Positions 58,895 to 64,000 of a stretch of 64,000 bases of DNA are shown here, in pieces. This DNA comes from Eupeodes corollae (Eukaryota > Arthropoda > Insecta > Diptera > Syrphidae). Location: the NCBI RefSeq assembly GCF_945859685.1, contig NC_079147.1:89334315-89398314 (forward strand). Direction: 5' to 3'. Made by a program: the position numbers and the translations under genes. The notes under the pieces are model-generated. The model was not told the DNA's origin, ran no database searches, and saw only the letters and a program-made list of their open reading frames with translations. Position 1 is the stretch's first letter. Every line of letters starts with the position of its first letter.

Positions 58895-59640
58895 AATAGT
58901 TTTACTTTACATTCAGAGGTTTTGATTTAATAGACCCAAACAACTTAAGTAGACTTATAAACGGTTTTGATGCATTATCAAGAGTATAATGTAATTTATA
59001 CAGTTTGGCGTTGGGCGCCAGTTAAGGTTAAGACAATACAATTTCATATATTTTGAGTCTCAGAAGCCAGGTTCATAGTGTTTAAATATTTCAACAACTT
59101 CGTTATTTTTATCTTTCACTTTTAGTACTTCAAGAAGTCTCAGGCTTGCTTTTATGTGCTTTTGTGTTGGGCGCCAGTTAAGGTTCAGACAATATTTCAA
59201 ATATTTTGAGTCTCAGAAGCCAAATCAAAAATTGGTTTTAAATATTTGAATCTAAAATTTAAAGTATTTGAACAACAGCTTGGTTGGTTATTTTTATCCT
59301 TCACTTGTTGTACTTCAAGAAGTCTCAGGCTTGCTTTTATGTGCTTTCGTGTTGGACGCCAATTAAGGTCTAGACAATACAATTTCAAATATTTGGAGTC
59401 TCAGAAACCAAAACAAAAATAAGTTTTAAATATTTGAATCTAAAATTCATAGTGTTTAAACATATCAACATCTTCGTTATTTTTATCTTTCACTTGTTGC
59501 ACTTCAAGAAGTCTCAGGCTTTCGTTTATATGCTTTCGTGAGTAAATAGTTTAGTTTCATATTCATATGTTTTAATTTTATAGAGTCACTTATAAACGAT
59601 TTGGATGCATAATAAAGGGTATAATGTAATTTAAGAAAAA
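58895..59640 (-). repeat. Tandem array with primer-binding-site-like motif
   Basis: Three units start at GTTGGGCGCCAGTTAA (59010), TTGGGCGCCAGTTAA (59167) and TTGGACGCCAATTAA (59352). Each continues with AGACAATA, ATATTT(T/G)GAGTCTCAGAA and CTTCAAGAAGTCTCAGGCTT. Leader segments of about 100 bp before the array (58895-59000) and after it (59545-59640) also match (ACTTATAAACG, GATGCAT, GTATAATGTAATTTA). The reverse complement TGGCGCCCAAC is the classic tRNA-Lys primer-binding site of gypsy-type and retroviral elements. The array may be a scrambled LTR-element leader; no gag or pol is visible nearby. Confidence 0.7.
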
Positions 59641-59647
59641 CCACATT

Positions 59648-60880
59648 TCTTACTTACTTAGGTCCTCAGACCTCTTAATCCGTTGGGGATCCCTTAAGGG
59701 CATAGGGACTATACTACGCCTACGCGCCATAGTGTACGTTTTCAGGAGATGTGTTTCAGCTCCCTCCAACTCTTTCCTAGTAACGCTGATTCCGCCTCGA
59801 CTGTCCTGCGCCATGTGCTTCTCGGTCGTCCAGCTCTTCTTCGCTCTTGTGTGAGTGGATTCAACTGTATTGCTTGGCCTGCAATGCAGTCGTTACCTTT
59901 TCGAAGAGGATGTCCAATCCATTGCCACTTACGTCTTCGCAGGACCTCATTTGAAATACGGTTTGGCCAGAAAATCCTTACGATGTTACGAAGTGCTGCT
60001 CCCATAAAGAAGCACAGATTCGACATGGGCGAAACAGTCCTAGCTTTGTTCTAAAGCTGATAGAGTTTTCCGGCGAATGACGTCTTGTTCGGTTCCGCCT
60101 TCGATGGAAACGATGCTTCCAAGGTATTGAAAGCTCTCCAATTTTTCCACCGGTTGCGAGAAAATATTTATTTGAGAGGATAGTCGGGTTCTGAGGCTGA
60201 TAATTTGTGTTTTGCCGGAATTAATTTTCAGCCCCACAACGTCTACTTCTCTCTCCACACTTTTTGTCATTTGATGGTATAACTTTTGCTACTATTTTGG
60301 CAACGGCTGGTAGAACGCAAATTCCTCTCCATTTTTCGAACTTGTTCGCAGTTTGCTTGATGACATTGGCGCTGCTTGTAAAAGCTCTGCGGGAATTTCA
60401 TCAAGTCCTTCTTTATTGTTCTTAAGTGCTTTAATTGCGGCAACGGTCTCATCTTTACTGGGAGGTGCGGTGCGGATTCGGGGATTAGTTTTTTCAGGCA
60501 CTTCAAAAGGTATCGGCTGAACGTTCTTTGCAAACACACGGTTTAAAACCGAGGAAAAGTGTTCTTCCCACCTTCTGACTTGCTCATCAACCAAACTTAT
60601 CACAGTACCGTCTACTTCTTTCACCAGGTGTTGCTTTGAGCTGTGTGTTCCGGTCAGCTCTTTAGTTATTCATCTTCTGCGTCTTGCGCCAATCCGTTCA
60701 TGTAGATACGCTTGTCGCGGCGCACACTGTGGTGAACCTCTTCCTTTTTCATGGGATATGAGGCCTTAAGCTCGTTTTTTTCTTCCTCTTGAGCAGTAGT
60801 TATTCGAGCCCTTAACTGTTCGCCATCGTTGATCCTTGCCCAAGATTCTTCTGAAGGCCAAGTGTTGTTGCTTCCTTTTT
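59648..60880 (-). pseudogene. RTE-like LINE relic, third family, catalytic core deleted
   Basis: The 3' end on the minus strand is CTAAGTAAGTAAG (59649-59661), the same style of tail as the two RTE-like copies. From the right: KKEEVHHSVRRDKRIYMNGL, VKEVDGT-type text with DEQVRRWEEHFSSVLNR, RTAPPSKDETVAAIKALKNN, DEIPAELLQA, then WRGICVLPAVAKIVAKVI, after which a deletion removes the palm with its YADD box. It resumes with VGLKINSGKTQIISLRTR, KLESFQYLGSIVSIEGGTEQ, LRNIVRIFWPNRISNEVL, RRRKWQWIGHPLRKGN, and RRRAGRPRSTWRRTVE, ending near 59742. The 5' end is truncated near 60880. Confidence 0.88.
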
Positions 60881-61079
60881 TTTATGGAGCTTTAATAATA
60901 TTTAAAATGTTCTTTCTCTCATGAATCTAAATTATTGAGCTTTGAAGAAAGCCTCAAGATTCATGTTGTATCACAATGGGCCATTAAACTGTCCTTCCCC
61001 ATTACGGACAGCCATTTTAACCTAAGGATTAGGCAAAGAAATCTAAGAAGGTGATTTTAAGTTAAATGATTATTTCGTG

Positions 61080-61241
61080 TTGGGCGCCAGTTAATACATT
61101 CTTTTTGGCCTTTGGAATCTCGTTGACACATTTGTTCATACTTTCTTCTGCTGTTTAATTTTGAGGTACGATTTTTTTATAATTATTTACATTCACTGGA
61201 AGAACCTTTAATGATATTATATAGTTTTGCGTTGGGCGCCA
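61080..61241 (-). repeat. Two further primer-binding-site-like motifs
   Basis: TTGGGCGCCAGTTAA at 61080 and again at 61232, each preceded by CGTG or TGCG. The second is preceded by ATTATATAGTTTTGCG, like the leader of the first unit at 58990-59010. They appear to be parts of the same repeat system, separated from it by the LINE at 59648-60880. Confidence 0.65.
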
Positions 61242-61246
61242 GTTAA

Positions 61247-64000
61247 GAAAAAACAAAAATAAGCATATAATTTTTACAATTAGCAAAGTTTTTTCACTTT
61301 CGTTCGCTTAAGTGATACTGAATTTGTATAAAAATGATATAAACGTCATTCTTGTGAATTGTTTACTCTTTTCATCTGGCAACCCTACACTTTTCATGCC
61401 TCATCTTCAAATAAAATACATAATACCATCTACTTACTGCACTTTATAAAAACATTCACCTACGACAACAACGAGACAGACGGACACTGGACAGGCGATC
61501 ATCTGTGAATTGAAGACATATTCATATTCAACCGAAACCCGCATTGTTCACCTTTCAAGTGTTGTCTCAACTATCCCGAGGGTGATCATATTCAAATAAA
61601 GCGAAAGAAAAAAAACAAAATGTCTGAGGATGGCGCGCATGCGTTTAACGTATTCCTCACCTTGGTATACCATTTTACTTATTGTATACATTTGTTATTA
61701 ATATAATTGAAATGTTGAATTGATTGGAATTGTATTATTGCTATTAATGCAGTTTCCTCTATAAACTATTCTTTCCTCACCTCTGCTCTGCTGTACTCTG
61801 GTCTAACAAACATCTTGAACAAGCTATGATGGTTAGTAGGTGGTCAGCTTTAGCTTCACAACTACGTCAGACAACCAACAGCTTAATAATATTGATAATG
61901 ATGTTGAGGTTATGGAACGAAAAAGTGGATGCAGCAACTTAATGCTGTGCTGTGACAATGTCAAAACATTGTGTTAGGTTAATTGCATGCAGCAAATTGA
62001 GAGGTGACTTGCTTGAGATTGAGATGAAAAGAGAAGAGAAGAGGTAGGTAAGGTTTATATGAATCTACATATCTATAAGTACCACAAGGAGAACTACTGT
62101 CATTTGCATTTGACTTGTATACTCGTCATACTGGTATACAGGAATGTACCTACTGCTGGTTGAGCTGCTGCTGGGTGGTAGCGGTAGGTAGATGAATTAA
62201 CATACCTCCTTTACTTTACCAACTCTGTCATCCATCGCTGCCCTGGCTGTATTGTTGTTGTTCTGTGGTAGAAAATTTAAATATTTTTGTTTATTTTTTT
62301 TCTGCTCATTTAAGTTCAAGTGTAGTTTAATTTGATTTAAACTGCAATGACAATTGGGATTGGAATTTTAATGACAGTTCTAACCCTGAAATTGACAGTT
62401 CTGTTTATTGCTCAATTGTTTCTGTTTTATTCCGATTAAAAATAGATACGGGCTTGGTTTTTTTATTTTCTTTGCATCTAGTGTCAATTAAACTTGTTTT
62501 TATTGCATAGGACCTATTTTACTCTTAAACAAGATTTAACTACGTTTGTGTATGTTTGTTTTTTCCGTATAGAAGGCATACCTAAAGGTTTTCCCTTTTT
62601 TCTTCTTCATTCTTATAGGTTGTATCATTTCAGCACTTAATAGAGAGGAAAACCTATTTTATGACCATTGTGTTGACATAGGGGTAGTCCAAATAGGCCA
62701 ACACTTAAGGGTCCCTGGAATTTTATGACCCATTAACAGTTTATAGAGTTATATAGTTTGAAGGGTACCTACTCGTCCTCTCTGAAAAACCAGTGTATTT
62801 GACACTATGAATGAAATACCTCCCAAGTCGAGGGAGATTTTTTTTGAAACATCTTTTTTTCCCTTTTCATCTCTCGTATATAATATTATAGATGCATTTA
62901 ATTACGATGATTGAGTGTAGACCAGTTAGTAAAGAATGGAGATATAAGTAAGTATAAATAAAATACAAAAATGTAGATAGTCAATGTGAGTGATAATTAA
63001 TGCCGAAGGCAATTTTGTCACGACTAGTGATCGGTATAGACGTCGAGGTATGTTCATTACTTGTGAATTTGACTTCATTATACAGTATTCACTCTCTATG
63101 GCAGATAGATTAGTAATTTGATAAAAAGTTATTAATTTTTTAGAATGTTGTTTTTGTACAAAAACGGAAAGTATTGAGAAAAAATAAAACATCAGAAAAC
63201 ATGTTGAATGGCATAGACATTGAGTAATAATGTTTTATTGAGGTGATAATTAAGGTGAGTAAAGAAAAATTAGTTATCTGTTAGATTTCTTACGTAAAGC
63301 ATGTAATAAATTGTTTATATTTGACGTTAAAGACGTCATAGTTGTCTAGGGACGGTTTAATAACTGCCACATAGTAATTGGCTGAACACAATAAAAACTT
63401 TAGCCTTGCAGACGCTGTTGCTGTCAAAATTTACTACACACAACGCCACTAGAGATGGAGCGGCATGGATAGGCAAACTTTTACTTTTCGCATATGCAGA
63501 ATTTTTGACATTTCGATTGAGCGTGTATTTTGAAATTGAATAATTACTATTTCAATGTCATTTCAAATTGATATACAGAATTTTATTTCTGTATTTAAAT
63601 GTTTTTGGTTAAAACTTGTACGAGGCCATAGTTTTCCGCACAAAGAATTAGACGTACGATATTTATTGACAGATAATTGGTTGTAGCTTCAATTCCATTA
63701 GAATTGTATTGTGTTTAAGCTTTTTTACATTGATGTAATTACTTTATCTTGCTATTTATTTTCGTCTAAATTCTGAACCAATAATTAGTAGCGGTACTTC
63801 GATTAGGCAATGGCGTAACACCGTGAATGAACCTACAACATTTATTTTTCAACTGTCAAGTTTTGTTCGATTTGCACAAATTAGATGATTTTTAAAAGGA
63901 ATTTCCAAGTTTTACTTAAATTTAATGTAACTTTAAGAATGAGTCTCGATCAGAAATATCTAATTTTAAATATCTCATAGACCGACAAACTCATCAGAAG
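61247..64000. other. No gene seen
   Basis: Non-coding. A GC-richer patch with ACAACGAGACAGACGG-like text lies near 61465, and purine-rich AGAGAAGAGAAG near 62030. The minus frame at 62926-63192 has no recognisable motif. Confidence 0.4.

Overview
The window looks like AT-rich nuclear DNA from an insect, most likely a fly. The basis is the mix of mobile-element families (a rosa-like DD41D mariner, several RTE-like and CR1/Jockey-like LINEs, piggyBac-like and hAT-like DNA transposons, MITEs and tRNA-derived SINEs), a candidate 57-nt GT-AG intron of the size usual in flies, and long AT-rich non-coding stretches. I found no host protein-coding gene, rRNA or tRNA gene that I can defend. Almost every reading frame with recognisable homology is a decayed transposon protein. 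Family assignments come from reading motifs by eye; no database search was run.

Layout. 0.2-3.6 kb: a dispersed repeat (family R, copy 1) split by a nearly complete DD41D mariner, then a mosaic of SINE pieces and a duplicated mariner relic. 5.7-8 kb: two MITEs. 10.4-11.8 kb: a TIR-bounded element holding a reverse-strand LINE relic. 12.7-13.5 kb: R copy 2. 14.0-16.9 kb: a CR1/Jockey-like LINE relic split by a 1.23-kb hAT element with an 8-bp target duplication. 19.4-20.0 kb: a tandem array with a period of about 122 bp. 21.3-24.3 kb: a LINE tail followed by an RTE-like LINE bounded by a perfect 14-bp target duplication. 25.6-29.0 kb: a piggyBac-like element whose transposase is split by a second RTE-like LINE.

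29.7-36.6 kb: SINEs, a scrambled and an intact copy of one MITE family, a LINE C-terminus, another DD41D-type mariner relic, and a segmental duplication that allows relative dating of insertions. 38.7-40.2 kb: mariner fragments and R copy 3. 43.5-44.5 kb: an ORF1/ORF2 junction of another LINE. 50.1-50.5 kb: a MITE. 54.3-55.9 kb: an old tandem duplication. 58.9-61.2 kb: a repeat array carrying motifs that resemble a retroviral-type tRNA-Lys primer-binding site, split by a third LINE. The remaining stretches show no coding signal and may be intergenic or part of a large intron.

The elements do not form a pathway. What the window records is a nested insertion history: RTE into piggyBac, hAT into LINE, mariner into repeat R, MITE into a duplicated SINE. 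The most informative items are the piggyBac transposase whose frame is restored by a predicted intron, the filled/empty MITE site at 35.3 kb, the primer-binding-site-like array near 59 kb, and an apparent excess of TGACAG/CTGTCA words across non-coding DNA. I see no convincing new biological system.
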